Positions 21,132 to 30,770 of a stretch of 64,000 nucleotides of DNA are shown piece after piece. Below the pieces are notes generated by a model that was not told the DNA's origin, searched no databases, and saw only the letters and a list, made by a program, of their open reading frames with translations. Position numbers and translations under genes: made by a program. Position 1 is the first letter of the stretch. Each line of letters starts with the position of its first letter. Source of the stretch: Cytobacillus praedii (GTDB lineage Bacteria > Bacillota > Bacilli > Bacillales > Cytobacillaceae); assembly GCF_001439605.1 (NCBI RefSeq), contig NZ_LMBX01000018.1:1-64000 (forward strand). The letters are read 5' to 3'.

Positions 21132-22172
21132 CTAACTAAGCAGCTTTTTTCGATAAAAGCGTAAAAGAGATTGTCCTTTAATTTTTAGACTCTTCAGTTT
21201 CGATATTTCCAGCTCAATAATTGGCTGTGCAAATGAAGTGATAAACTTGCTGGATAGGAGTAAGGCGAGTAAAAGAGACGCACAGGCTAACAATAGGAAG
21301 TTTTCAGGCTTTGTAAAGTAATCTTGTACATCGCTTTCCCTGAACACCCTTATGAAAAATCCATGCAATAAATAAACGTACAGGGTGTTTTTTCCTAGGC
21401 TTGTAAAAAAATATTGTTTTCTTGGAACAAGGGTAAAGAAGGTAAACACCATGATTAAGCTTAATAGATAGAATCCCAATCTAGTAAAAATAGCAGTTAA
21501 AGATGTTACGTCTAATTCTGAATAGGGTTTAGATCCAAGAAGCCATTCATAATTAATTTCTGGAAATAGATAAAAGCCCGTAAAGACTACCGCCAATATG
21601 CAGAATGCAGCCACTTTAAATTTTGGCTTTAATAAGGAGTAAAAGTGCTCCTTTTTCATAAAGTAGCCAAGTAAGAATAACGGGAAAAATACAAAGGTTC
21701 TTGAAAGGCTTAAATAATTGGCAATGGAATCAAAATATCCAACTGCTAGTCCGATTAATAATGCAGCTGATAAGGAATAAACCGCCTTATATTTTGCAAA
21801 GAGAGGAAGGAGTAGATTCCAGAAAAATAAGCTGATTAAAAACCATAATGACCAATGCGGCGTAAGCGGGTCAACTTGAAAATCAGATTTATCATACAAA
21901 AAATAGTAAAAAATTGAATAGATTAATTGAAAGATTATATAGGGCAAAATAAGTTTCTTAGCGATTTTGGGCAAATAGCCTTTTTTCTGAAAGCCTTTTG
22001 CAAAATAACCCGAAACGAGAATAAATGCAGGCATGTGAAAAGTATAAATCACCTTATATATAGTATAAATGGTTTCGCTCTCCCCGATATAAGAACGTAA
22101 AAAGTGTCCGAAGACCACAAAGAAAATTAAAATAAATTTAGCATTGTCGAAGTAAAAATCACGTTGCTTCAT
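21132..22172 (-). CDS. acyltransferase 3 family membrane protein
   Basis: Encodes 346 residues with about ten membrane helices. The start RDFYFDNAKFILIFFVVFGH is the family hallmark (a D-x-x-K-x-I motif and the His in helix 1, close to the catalytic site), and FHMPAFILVSGYFAKGF follows, typical for the fucose 4-O-acetylase-like branch. LYVYLLHGFF near residue 275 is the usual late His motif. The enzyme would move acetyl or similar groups from the cytoplasm to sugars or wall polymers outside. No polysaccharide gene is nearby, so the substrate is unknown. The gene is monocistronic with a strong terminator, directly beyond the tRNA-Arg. Confidence 0.85.
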   Translation of the reverse strand: MKQRDFYFDNAKFILIFFVVFGHFLRSYIGESETIYTIYKVIYTFHMPAFILVSGYFAKGFQKKGYLPKIAKKLILPYIIFQLIYSIFYYFLYDKSDFQVDPLTPHWSLWFLISLFFWNLLLPLFAKYKAVYSLSAALLIGLAVGYFDSIANYLSLSRTFVFFPLFLLGYFMKKEHFYSLLKPKFKVAAFCILAVVFTGFYLFPEINYEWLLGSKPYSELDVTSLTAIFTRLGFYLLSLIMVFTFFTLVPRKQYFFTSLGKNTLYVYLLHGFFIRVFRESDVQDYFTKPENFLLLACASLLLALLLSSKFITSFAQPIIELEISKLKSLKIKGQSLLRFYRKKLLS

Positions 22173-22602
22173 AAATCCACCTCTTTTATAGCCCCCTATA
22201 AAAGATATCCTTTTATTTACTTACCCACATTATCATGTATTAAACAAAATTTGACCATTTAATAAGTGGAAGTTGAACCATAACGTACCAATTATTAAGA
22301 CTCCTCTTCTGTTATAGCACAATTGAATCACTGTTATATAATTGTGGATGGGTTATTAAACGTTGTTATTACTGCGATTTTTAAAAATAAATAAATCTGT
22401 TTCAAATTTTCTGTGAAATAGTTGATATTTGTCACAGCCTAATATGAAACCTTCCCATAAAATGAAAATGGGGATTATTTGTCAACCAGTATTAGAAAAA
22501 CATGGCATTTGCCGAGCCTTAGTTTTTCATCTGCGTTCAGAATTTATGGATATAAGTACTGAATAGCTAAAAAATACCAAAGGGAATAATGGGAGGGAGA
22601 AT
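22173..22602. other. intergenic region upstream of the oxidoreductase operon
   Basis: 430 bp, AT-rich, containing divergent promoters. The visible item is CTGTGA-N15-TCACAG at 22411-22437, an inverted repeat that shares half-sites with Fnr/CRP boxes but has too long a spacer. No gene is supported. Confidence 0.5.
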
Positions 22603-23616
22603 ATGTCAATCTTACCTAAGAAAAACGAACTTGGTTTTTTTGAAATTAGATTGGAATCAATAGGCGGTCTTGGAGCGAATTTGGCTGGAAAGATGCTTGC
22701 AGAAGCAGGGGTTCTTGGGCTTGGATTAAATGGGTCAAATTTTTCTTCATATGGTTCTGAAAAGAAGGGATCTCCAGTTAAAAGCTTCATCCGATTTTGT
22801 GATCCGGATGTTGAGATTCGTGCACATAGCCCAATTGAACAGCCGCATGTAGTTGGGGTATTTCATGAAGCACTATATAAAACAATTGATGTGGTAAGCG
22901 GTTTAGCTCCAGATGGCATACTACTTGTAAATTCAACTCGTAATTTTGATGAAATAAAAAGAGATTTAAAATTAGAGTATGGAACTTTAGCAATCGTTGA
23001 TGCTTTGCAAATTGCCGTTGAAGAAAAAACGAAAGTCAATACAGCAATGCTTGGTGCATTATTCCGTATTTGTGAATTTCTAGATCCAGAATCTATGAAA
23101 AATATTATCCGTAAGACATTTGAAAAAAAATATCCTCATTTAGTTGAACCTAATATTCGGACCTTCGAACGCGGTTACAACGAAGTTCAATTTAAAACCT
23201 ATGAAACGCCAATGGGTGCCCAAGGAAAATCCTTTTCACGTTCTATGCCCAAGCTTGGATACAAAACGCAGGAAATAGGCGGTGTCATTACAGCTCAGGC
23301 GAATAGTGTATTAAAGGATCTCAGCGGTTCCAGACAGGGGTTTCTGCCAAAGTTTGAAATAGAGCAATGCATAAACTGTGCTGCTTGCGATACGGTTTGT
23401 CCAGATCTTTGTTTTGTCTGGGAAGCAGGAGAGGATAAAAAGGGCAGAACGCAAATGTTCTTAAAAGGAATAGACTATCAATATTGTAAGGGATGTTTGA
23501 AGTGTGTGGAGGCATGTCCAACGACAGCTTTAAGTGATTTAAGGGAAAAAATTGGCTATGCTGAATCCAATCGAGTAAAACATAACTTTCCTTACATAGC
23601 AGGAGGGGTATCATAA
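22603..23616 (+). CDS. 2-oxoacid:ferredoxin oxidoreductase, fused gamma and delta subunits
   Basis: Encodes 337 residues. Residues 12-195 form the gamma (catalytic-domain) subunit, with RLESIGGLGANLAGKMLAEA and SYGSEKKGSPVKSFIRF as its blocks. The C-terminal 90 residues are a 2x[4Fe-4S] ferredoxin domain: CINCAACDTVCPDLC and CKGCLKCVEACPTTAL (eight Cys, both clusters complete). The gene overlaps the next by 1 nt (TAATG), and the two code for one enzyme that oxidises pyruvate or another 2-oxoacid with CoA and reduces ferredoxin. Fusion of these two subunits in one chain is less common than separate genes. Start ATG follows GGGAGGGAG. Confidence 0.88.
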   Translation: MSILPKKNELGFFEIRLESIGGLGANLAGKMLAEAGVLGLGLNGSNFSSYGSEKKGSPVKSFIRFCDPDVEIRAHSPIEQPHVVGVFHEALYKTIDVVSGLAPDGILLVNSTRNFDEIKRDLKLEYGTLAIVDALQIAVEEKTKVNTAMLGALFRICEFLDPESMKNIIRKTFEKKYPHLVEPNIRTFERGYNEVQFKTYETPMGAQGKSFSRSMPKLGYKTQEIGGVITAQANSVLKDLSGSRQGFLPKFEIEQCINCAACDTVCPDLCFVWEAGEDKKGRTQMFLKGIDYQYCKGCLKCVEACPTTALSDLREKIGYAESNRVKHNFPYIAGGVS

Positions 23617-25910
23617 TGGCAATGGCAGAAAAAGAGTTGAAAGGAATCAATCAAGCTGAGCAGCTGACGACATTTGAAAGTGGAAATGAAATGGCTGCAA
23701 TGGCTGCTGCACAAATAAATTATCATATCATGGGCTATTTTCCTATTACCCCTTCTACAGAGGTCGCACAATACTTAGACCAAATGAAGGCTCGGGGCGA
23801 ACATAACATTAAGTTAATTCCTGCAGATGGAGAGCACGGATCAGCAGGAATTTGCTATGGAGCTGCTGCTACAGGAGCAAGGGTTTTTAATGCAACAAGT
23901 GCGAATGGGTTTATGTATATGCTTGAACAGCTTCCAGTTCAGGCTGGAACACGCTTCCCAATGGTAATGAATTTGGTCACTCGCGCTGTCAGTGGTCCTT
24001 TAGATATTCGCGGCGACCATTCTGATTTGTATTATGCTTTAAATACTGGCTGGGTTATCCTGACTGCGAGAACACCCCAAGCTGTTTATGATATGAATAT
24101 TATGGCATTGAAAATTGCCGAGCATGCAAAAGTTCGCCTGCCAGTAATGGTTGCTTATGATGGCTTCTTTACCTCTCATCAAAAAAGGAAGGTACATTAT
24201 TTCAAGGAAAGGGAAGTAGTTCAGCAGTTTGTCGGAGAATGTCCTACAGATTATAATTTTGCCCGTGATCCGAAGGCACCTGTCACTATCGGTGCACATA
24301 TGAATGGGGAAGACTTGATGAACAACCATTTCCAACAGTCAGAAGCCATGTATGCTGCTGGAGATATATTTAAAGAGATAGCTGATGAATATGCAAATAT
24401 TTCTGGACGGGACTATCCTGTTTTAGATTTATATGGAATGGAAGATGCTGATGTGGCTCTGTTCTTATTGAACTCTGCTGCTGAAACAGCCAAGGATGTT
24501 GTTGATCAGCTAAGAAGACGAGGGATTAAAGCTGGGGTGATAAGTCCTAATATTATACGTCCATTTCCAGCAAAGGAGATACGTGAGGCATTAAAGAATG
24601 TGAAGGCTCTGCTGATCGGAGAAAGAGCGGATTCTTATGGGGGGAACGGACCGAATTTAACACATGAAGTAAAATCGGCATTACAGGATGATAAAAACAA
24701 CAAAACAATTGTATTAAGCCGTGTATTTGGACTAGGCGGGAAAGATTTTTATGCAGATGACGCAGAGCTTTTCTTCAAGGATGCTATTGAGTCCATGGAA
24801 TTAGGCTATGCGATCAAGCCCTTTGATTATTTCGGTCATATACCTGGCGATCAGGAGAAGATTTTAAAGCCTGTTATCACTCCTCAGCATGGAGATGTTT
24901 ATAAATCAGGTTTGATTCATGTAAATAAAGATCCTGAAACTAACAAACTCAAGGTAAAGCTTCCACCGATACGATCCCTTACTTCAAAACCGAAGAGAAT
25001 TGCATCTGGCCACGGTGCGTGTCCAGGCTGTGGAATTTTCACTGGATTAGAGCTTTTCTTTAAAGGCATTGAGGGAGATGTCGTTGTCCTGTATCAAACA
25101 GGCTGTGCATATGTGACAACAACTGCCTATCCATATTCGTCACATAAACAAACGATGATCCATAACCTTTTCCAAAATGGAGCAGCAACCTTATCTGGAA
25201 CAGTAGAAGCGTTCTTAGAATTAAAAGAGCGTGGGGAAATCAATGTATCTGATGATGCTACCTTCGTCATGGTGACTGGAGATGGCGGGATGGACATCGG
25301 TATGGGTTCTGCGATTGGTACCGCTTTAAGAAACCATAATTTAATCATGCTGGAATATGATAATGAAGGCTATATGAATACGGGATCGCAGATGTCTTAT
25401 TCCACACCAAAAGGACATATGACTAGTACTAGCAATGTTGGGAAGGCTCAAAAGGGGAAAAGCTTTCACCATAAAGACACGGCACAAATTATGGCTGCAA
25501 CGAATATTCCTTATGTATTTACAGGGGCGGAGGCATTTCCTCAGGACTTAATTAAAAAGGCTGCAAAAGCACAATGGTATGCACAAAATGTCGGAACAGT
25601 TTACGGGAAGATCCTAATCACTTGTCCGCTAAACTGGAAATCAGAGGATCGTTATGGAGAGAAGATCCTTGAAGCAGCCGTGAACGCTTGTTTCTTCCCG
25701 CTGTATGAAGTGGAAGAAGGAATCACAACAATTACTTATAACCCAGACGAGAAGAAGAAGAGGGTTCCTCTAATGGAATGGCTAAAATATATGGGGAAAA
25801 CCAAGCATTTATTAAAAGAGGAAAATAGGGAACTGTTATCTGAGTTAGAAGAAGAAATCGAATATAGGTGGCAGCGTCTTCTTGCCAAAAATAATCATCC
25901 ATTTTTATAA
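23616..25910 (+). CDS. 2-oxoacid:ferredoxin oxidoreductase, fused alpha and beta subunits
   Basis: Encodes 764 residues. The alpha part (about 15-430) opens with GNEMAAMAAAQINYHIMGYF and PITPSTEVAQ, the pyrimidine-binding domain of these enzymes. The beta part (about 455-745) contains SGHGACPGCG with Cys ligands for a cluster and the TPP-diphosphate motif GDGGMDIGMG ... DNEGYMNTG. With the upstream chain it makes a complete PFOR-type enzyme: alpha-beta plus gamma-delta. Such enzymes are oxygen-sensitive in anaerobes but also occur in aerobic Bacillaceae. The substrate, pyruvate or another 2-oxoacid, cannot be told from the sequence. Low-potential electrons would go to ferredoxin and could meet the FixABCX complex coded 5.5 kb downstream. 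Confidence 0.88.
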   Translation: MAMAEKELKGINQAEQLTTFESGNEMAAMAAAQINYHIMGYFPITPSTEVAQYLDQMKARGEHNIKLIPADGEHGSAGICYGAAATGARVFNATSANGFMYMLEQLPVQAGTRFPMVMNLVTRAVSGPLDIRGDHSDLYYALNTGWVILTARTPQAVYDMNIMALKIAEHAKVRLPVMVAYDGFFTSHQKRKVHYFKEREVVQQFVGECPTDYNFARDPKAPVTIGAHMNGEDLMNNHFQQSEAMYAAGDIFKEIADEYANISGRDYPVLDLYGMEDADVALFLLNSAAETAKDVVDQLRRRGIKAGVISPNIIRPFPAKEIREALKNVKALLIGERADSYGGNGPNLTHEVKSALQDDKNNKTIVLSRVFGLGGKDFYADDAELFFKDAIESMELGYAIKPFDYFGHIPGDQEKILKPVITPQHGDVYKSGLIHVNKDPETNKLKVKLPPIRSLTSKPKRIASGHGACPGCGIFTGLELFFKGIEGDVVVLYQTGCAYVTTTAYPYSSHKQTMIHNLFQNGAATLSGTVEAFLELKERGEINVSDDATFVMVTGDGGMDIGMGSAIGTALRNHNLIMLEYDNEGYMNTGSQMSYSTPKGHMTSTSNVGKAQKGKSFHHKDTAQIMAATNIPYVFTGAEAFPQDLIKKAAKAQWYAQNVGTVYGKILITCPLNWKSEDRYGEKILEAAVNACFFPLYEVEEGITTITYNPDEKKKRVPLMEWLKYMGKTKHLLKEENRELLSELEEEIEYRWQRLLAKNNHPFL

Positions 25911-25920
25911 TTATCTAGGT

Positions 25921-25953
25921 AAAAAGCAGGGTACTTGTACTTTGCTTTTTTTT
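25921..25953 (+). terminator. terminator of the oxidoreductase operon
   Basis: AAAAAGCAGGGTAC / GTACTTTGCTTTTT imperfect stem with TT loop and a long T-run. Confidence 0.85.
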
Positions 25954-26102
25954 CTATTGGGAAATAAAAACAACAATTTCCTTCAAAAGTATAATTGTTT
26001 GAATTATAATAAGATAATAAAATAGTATAAATGTTTCATATCTTTACATATTTTAGCTCTATTGAACTATAACTTCGTCAAGAGATAAAGGAGGGCAAAC
26101 GG

Positions 26103-27890
26103 ATGAAAGGGGTAAAAAAGAAAAATATTAAGAGGACAAAAAGCACAAGAGGTAAAGGAAGCAAAAATCCAATTCGTGCGATTACACAGTTCAAAATTTG
26201 GAGAAATTTAAAACTTGGCCAGAAATATGGTGTAGCTTTATTTATCACAATAGGACTTTTTTCTATCTCTACTATTATTACATTCGGGCTATTAAGTATA
26301 GCTAATTCACAAATGAATTCTGTTGAAGAAACGGGTGAGAAGGCGATAAAAATTACCGAAGCGACAGCAAGCTTTCATTATAAAGGGAGTACAATCGGTA
26401 ACTTTATTATTGATTCCAATCCAAAGCACTTAAAGAATTTTGATGAACTAACGAAAAAGTTTAATGAACTTAAAAAGGAAATAACCCCAGCGCTGACATC
26501 TAATAAATCAAAACAGCTGCTAAATGATATAAGTAAAAATGATGATGAAATCAACAGGCTTTTCTATGAAGTTATAGAACCTCAAGTAAAGCTTCACCAT
26601 GTAAGGGAATACCGGCTTGGTAAGCTTAAAGCAGACGATAAGATAGCTGAAACAGTAGTTAAATTGGACTCTTTGAGTGATTCGTTAAAGTCTGATCAGG
26701 AAAAAGCGATAAGCTCTGCTAAGGCAAGAATCGTTCTAACGTTAATTGTATTAGGTATATCTATTTTAGTTTCAGCTGGATTAGGGATTGCTAGCATTCT
26801 TTTTATTGGGAAGATCATTTCAAATAAACTAGGTCATATTGTCCACCTATCTAATGAAATCGCAGCAGGTAATTTGAATGTAGATGCTATTGAATATGAT
26901 GGGAAAGATGAAATTGCTGAATTGAGCAAGGCAACGAACTCTATGAAGGAAAGACTTCAATCAATGATACAAGAAATCTCAGCTGTTTCAAGTTATGTGA
27001 CTGAAAAAAGCAGCGAATTAAATATTGCTGCGAATGAAGTCGGGGCTGCTAGTCAGCAAGGCGCTTCTACTATGCAGGAACTTTCAAGCGGAGCGGAGGA
27101 TCAGGCGAGTGCAGCTACAGAATTGGCAAGGATGATGGATGACTATTTAATGAAAGTAGAGGAAGCGACAAAAAGCGGGTATAAGATTAAATCTGCCTCA
27201 ACTGAGGTTCTAACAATGACGAAATCTGGAGATACGCTCATGAGGGAATCTCAAGAACAGATGACTGTTATTAATGAAATAATGAAAACCTCTGTTAATC
27301 GTGTAAATGGACTAGATGAACAAACACAAAAAATCTCCAAGCTTGTTCAGGTAATACATGATATTGCAAATCAAACAAATTTACTTGCTTTAAATGCAGC
27401 GATAGAAGCAGCCAGGGCAGGAGAACATGGAAAGGGCTTTGCGGTAGTAGCAGATGAAGTTCGTAAACTAGCAGAGCAAGTTTCATTGTCTGTTGCAGAT
27501 ATTACAACCATAGTGAAAGGAATTCAAACGGAATCCAATAATGTAGTTTCTTCGTTGCAGACTGGATATACACAAGTTGAAAAAGGAACAGAGAAAATTC
27601 AATTAACAGGTCAAACGTTCCAGAAAATATATCAAGCGGTAAATATGATGTCTGGGACAATCAATGATATTTCTGATAGCCTTGATCAAGTTTCTAAAAG
27701 CTCGACATTGATGAATCAATCCATTGAAAATATTGCCGCAGTGTCGGAGGAATCAGCTGCAGGAATTGAACAAACAAGTGCTGCTATCACACAAACCAAT
27801 CTTGCAATGGAAGAGATTTCTGACAACGCGAATTCCTTATCAGAGCTTGCTGATCAATTAAATACCATGATTTCAAAATTTAAACTTTAA
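26103..27890 (+). CDS. methyl-accepting chemotaxis protein
   Basis: Encodes 595 residues. A basic N-terminal tail of about 40 residues is followed by TM1 ([20 protein letters not shown]), a four-helix-bundle sensor domain of about 130 residues, TM2 ([20 protein letters not shown]), a HAMP domain and the signalling domain. The hairpin tip is intact: [20 protein letters not shown], then [19 protein letters not shown]. It senses small ligands outside the cell and controls CheA. GGAGGG precedes the start, and the gene is monocistronic. The ligand is not known. The four-helix sensor and position next to the redox genes do not show what it detects. Confidence 0.9.
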   Translation: MKGVKKKNIKRTKSTRGKGSKNPIRAITQFKIWRNLKLGQKYGVALFITIGLFSISTIITFGLLSIANSQMNSVEETGEKAIKITEATASFHYKGSTIGNFIIDSNPKHLKNFDELTKKFNELKKEITPALTSNKSKQLLNDISKNDDEINRLFYEVIEPQVKLHHVREYRLGKLKADDKIAETVVKLDSLSDSLKSDQEKAISSAKARIVLTLIVLGISILVSAGLGIASILFIGKIISNKLGHIVHLSNEIAAGNLNVDAIEYDGKDEIAELSKATNSMKERLQSMIQEISAVSSYVTEKSSELNIAANEVGAASQQGASTMQELSSGAEDQASAATELARMMDDYLMKVEEATKSGYKIKSASTEVLTMTKSGDTLMRESQEQMTVINEIMKTSVNRVNGLDEQTQKISKLVQVIHDIANQTNLLALNAAIEAARAGEHGKGFAVVADEVRKLAEQVSLSVADITTIVKGIQTESNNVVSSLQTGYTQVEKGTEKIQLTGQTFQKIYQAVNMMSGTINDISDSLDQVSKSSTLMNQSIENIAAVSEESAAGIEQTSAAITQTNLAMEEISDNANSLSELADQLNTMISKFKL

Positions 27891-27897
27891 CAAAAAT

Positions 27898-27930
27898 GGG
27901 TGCCAGTTATTTTGCTGGGGCCCCTTTTTT
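27898..27930 (+). terminator. terminator of the chemoreceptor gene
   Basis: GGGTGCCAG / CTGGGGCCC imperfect stem and six T residues. Confidence 0.75.
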
Positions 27931-28031
27931 CATTAATAATTTCACAGATATTTACATATATTTGGCAGGGTTTTAGATGAATATGTAGAAGTAGTCAATG
28001 ATGCAGATCCCAGTAGGAGGGGAAAACAATC

Positions 28032-29501
28032 ATGACTTTGAATGAAGGGAAATATTTGAATAGCTTTGATAAAACGATAAAAAAAAGCAGTATAAATGAG
28101 AAAATAAGCAAAGATTTATATAAGGACTTGTTTATTGAGGCACTAGAGGGAATTGTGTTTTGGTCAGGAAATGGAAAAATTGTTAAGGCGAATGAGGCAG
28201 CATGCAGGATATTTGAAAGCAGTAAGGAAGAGCTAGTATCGAAGAATCTTAAGGAGTTTGTTTATTCGAAAAGATCTAAGTTTATGAAGATTGTGAACCA
28301 GCTTTTTGAAAGGGGATCGATACGGGATGAACTTGATTTTTTAATGCCAAATGGACAAATAAAGTCACTCGAATTTACTGCTAAGCTAAACTCTGTAGAT
28401 GGGTATCATATGACAATTTTTCGCAATGTTACTGACCGGCATCAGATGGAAAAAGAACTTCGTGAGAGTGAATTAAAATTCCGTAAAGTATTTGAGGAAG
28501 CGTTGGAAGGAATGATACTCTGGAACGAAAAATATGAAGTGGTCGATATTAACCAAGTTGGAATGAGTATGCTTCATCTCTCAGGGAAATCTTTAATTGG
28601 TCAATCGATTATTAAATTGATAGAGGATTATAATGTAAATAAGGAAGAATTATATCATCATTTTGAAAATGTAAGAAATAATGGATATGCAAATGGCGTT
28701 CTGCTAATAAATTTAAAATCTGATCGGAAAATTCACATTGAATTCTCAGCTAAACATAATGTTTTTTCGAAACTAAGCTTAATTTCCTTTAAGGATATTA
28801 CCGATAAGCTTGAAATGGAAGAGCAGCTCAAAAAGTCAGAAACATTAAGTGTTGTTGGAGAACTGGCTGCTGGAATTGCACATGAAATTCGGAATCCAAT
28901 GACTGCACTCAAAGGTTTTATCCAATTATTAGAAGATGGTATCCAAGAGGATCATTCGATGTATTTTAATATTATTTCTTCAGAATTGGAGAGGATTGAT
29001 TCAATTATTAATGAATTTTTGATTCTTTCAAAACCTCAAGCAGTAAAATTTATTAGAAAAGACATAACCGAAATAATGAAGGAGACAGTTGATTTTTTAA
29101 AAGCTCAAGCTGTGTTACATAATGTCCAAATTCAAACTTTCTTTGAAAAGGAATTACCTTTTATTTTTTGTGAACCTAACCAAATGAAAAAGGTATTTAT
29201 CAATTTAATTAAAAATGCAATTGAGGTAATGCCAAAGGGAGGTACGGTAACAGTTAGAATGGAGTCGGCATTAAACCATACCATTCATATCTCTATTAAG
29301 GATCAAGGGGCTGGAATTTCTAAAGATCAAATTAAAAAGCTTGGTCAACCCTTTTTTACAACTAAGGAAAAGGGAACTGGTTTAGGATTAATGGTTACTT
29401 ATAAAATAATTGAAGAGCATAAGGGATCAATTGTAGCAGAAAGTGAAATGGGAGTCGGAAGCATATTCCATATCTATTTACCAGTTTATAAAGAAAAATA
29501 A
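28032..29501 (+). CDS. soluble PAS-PAS histidine kinase, sporulation-kinase type
   Basis: Encodes 489 residues without membrane segments. Two PAS domains (about 40-140 and 150-260) are followed by HisKA, with the phosphorylated His in AAGIAHEIRNPMTALKGFIQ, and a HATPase domain with NLIKNAIEVMPKGG (N box), DQGAGIS (G1) and GTGLGL (G2). There is no response regulator gene near, as in the orphan kinases KinA and KinE that feed phosphate to Spo0F. The next gene on the same strand codes for a Spo0E-like phosphatase that would drain the same relay. The ligand or redox signal of the PAS domains is unknown; no haem or flavin motif was seen. Confidence 0.88.
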   Translation: MTLNEGKYLNSFDKTIKKSSINEKISKDLYKDLFIEALEGIVFWSGNGKIVKANEAACRIFESSKEELVSKNLKEFVYSKRSKFMKIVNQLFERGSIRDELDFLMPNGQIKSLEFTAKLNSVDGYHMTIFRNVTDRHQMEKELRESELKFRKVFEEALEGMILWNEKYEVVDINQVGMSMLHLSGKSLIGQSIIKLIEDYNVNKEELYHHFENVRNNGYANGVLLINLKSDRKIHIEFSAKHNVFSKLSLISFKDITDKLEMEEQLKKSETLSVVGELAAGIAHEIRNPMTALKGFIQLLEDGIQEDHSMYFNIISSELERIDSIINEFLILSKPQAVKFIRKDITEIMKETVDFLKAQAVLHNVQIQTFFEKELPFIFCEPNQMKKVFINLIKNAIEVMPKGGTVTVRMESALNHTIHISIKDQGAGISKDQIKKLGQPFFTTKEKGTGLGLMVTYKIIEEHKGSIVAESEMGVGSIFHIYLPVYKEK

Positions 29502-29530
29502 AGGAGAAAACACTTAGAAATTTGTTGATC

Positions 29531-29572
29531 TTTGTCGGATTACCCTTAATTTTTATAGAGAATTTTGTCGAA
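29531..29572 (+). promoter_or_regulatory. candidate Spo0A boxes upstream of the Spo0E-like gene
   Basis: TTTGTCGAA at 29564-29572 is an exact match to the 0A-box consensus TTTGTCRAA, and TTTGTCGGA at 29531-29539 differs by one base. Both lie 130-170 bp upstream of the spo0E-like start. This suggests feedback from Spo0A~P; binding is not shown. Confidence 0.5.
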
Positions 29573-29699
29573 AAAATTATTTAGAGGAGAAGATTGTCTA
29601 ATTTTGCGAATCTATTTACATTTATTCAAATTCTTGTAATAATGCTTCAAGTAGAATAATTTTGTAGAAATAGAGAACAGGATTGGATGGGGGAAAAAG

Positions 29700-29957
29700 A
29701 TGGGGGAGAACAGGAAAAAAATATTAACCCAAATTCAGGAGAAGAGAGAAAGAATGATAGATTCGGCTAAAAAGTATGGCTATACAAGTGAATACACTAT
29801 TCGCTGCAGTGAGGAACTAGATCAATTAATCTTTGAATATCAGCAGCAAAAACAAAATGATAAGAAACAAAAGCGAAAGATTAAATTTTCTTTCAGGCTG
29901 CTGATAACAACTTGGCGAGAAAAATTAGTAGAAGCTAAGTATCAAGCTCATTCATAA
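29700..29957 (+). CDS. Spo0E-like aspartyl-phosphate phosphatase
   Basis: Encodes 85 residues, the typical Spo0E size. The two-helix domain contains the signature SEELDQLIFEYQQ (motif SxxLD, residues about 37-50), preceded by a helix RERMIDSAKKYGYTSEYTIR. Proteins of this family remove phosphate from Spo0A~P and so delay sporulation. The C-terminal 35 residues are basic (KKQKRKIKFSFRLLITTWRE) and longer than in the shortest family members. It lies 200 bp after a sporulation-type kinase gene, so signal input and signal drain are next to each other. Confidence 0.85.
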   Translation: MGENRKKILTQIQEKRERMIDSAKKYGYTSEYTIRCSEELDQLIFEYQQQKQNDKKQKRKIKFSFRLLITTWREKLVEAKYQAHS

Positions 29958-29993
29958 ATTAACAAATGAACTCCGTCTGCTTTCCCCAAAAAG

Positions 29994-30031
29994 TCCCTAA
30001 ACCGTAAGAATTACGGCTTAGGGATTTTTTT
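29994..30031. terminator. strong terminator between convergent genes
   Basis: TCCCTAAACCGTAA / TTACGGCTTAGGGA stem with loop GAA and seven T residues; A-rich sequence on the other side lets it act for the minus-strand gene too. Confidence 0.9.
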
Positions 30032-30038
30032 GTCATTC

Positions 30039-30770
30039 CTAGAAGATATCGATTAGCAATATCATAAATAACAGTCCAATTATAAAGGAATAAGTAGAGG
30101 TTCTTTCATTCCCATCTCCATGGCTTTCTGGAATTAATTCTTTATAAACGATAAAGAGCATGGCACCTGCTGCAAATGACAATCCGTAGGGAACTAGAAA
30201 GTCGACATAAGCTGTTAAATAATAGCCTAATAAACCAGTCACAATTTCGATGGCACCTGTCAAGGTTGCAATAATAAATGCTTTAAATTTATTTATTTTT
30301 TGGTTAACTAAAAATAAAGCAACAAGAAAGCCCTCAGGCGCATTCTGAAGCCCGATGGCAAACGCAATTAAATTGCCTGTATCTTCAACACTTGACGCAT
30401 AGCTGACCCCAACAGAAAGACCCTCGGGAATGTTGTGAAGTGTGATTGCAGAAATGATAAGCATCGCTTTTTCGTCAAATTCAATCCCTTTTTTTGAATG
30501 CTGAAGGTCAATATGAGGTATATTTTTTTCTAACAGGGTTAGGGCTAATACTCCTAGAAAAATCCCAATTGATAGCTGGAGGAAACCGCCATTATTCAAG
30601 GCCTCAGGAATAAGCCCCATTGTCGAGGCAGCCATCATAATCCCAGCAGTGAAGGCTAATAAGATATCCCGCCACCGATGAGTAACGGAATCAGACATAA
30701 ATAGAATAATTAGAGCGCCAAGACCTGTTGAAAGGGCTGAGAGAACGCTGCCGATGATTACATCACTCAT
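30039..30770 (-). CDS. ZIP family metal transporter
   Basis: Encodes 243 residues with about eight membrane helices. The metal-binding helices are clear: TLHNIPEGLSVGVSYA (helix 4, HNxPEG) and FAIGLQNAPEGFLVALFL (helix 5, QNxPEG). The family takes up zinc, iron or manganese into the cytoplasm. The loop between helices 3 and 4 is short and has only a few His residues. The B. subtilis homologue group includes ZupT-like proteins. No Zur or Fur box was found in the upstream region, so metal control is uncertain. Confidence 0.88.
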   Translation of the reverse strand: MSDVIIGSVLSALSTGLGALIILFMSDSVTHRWRDILLAFTAGIMMAASTMGLIPEALNNGGFLQLSIGIFLGVLALTLLEKNIPHIDLQHSKKGIEFDEKAMLIISAITLHNIPEGLSVGVSYASSVEDTGNLIAFAIGLQNAPEGFLVALFLVNQKINKFKAFIIATLTGAIEIVTGLLGYYLTAYVDFLVPYGLSFAAGAMLFIVYKELIPESHGDGNERTSTYSFIIGLLFMILLIDIF

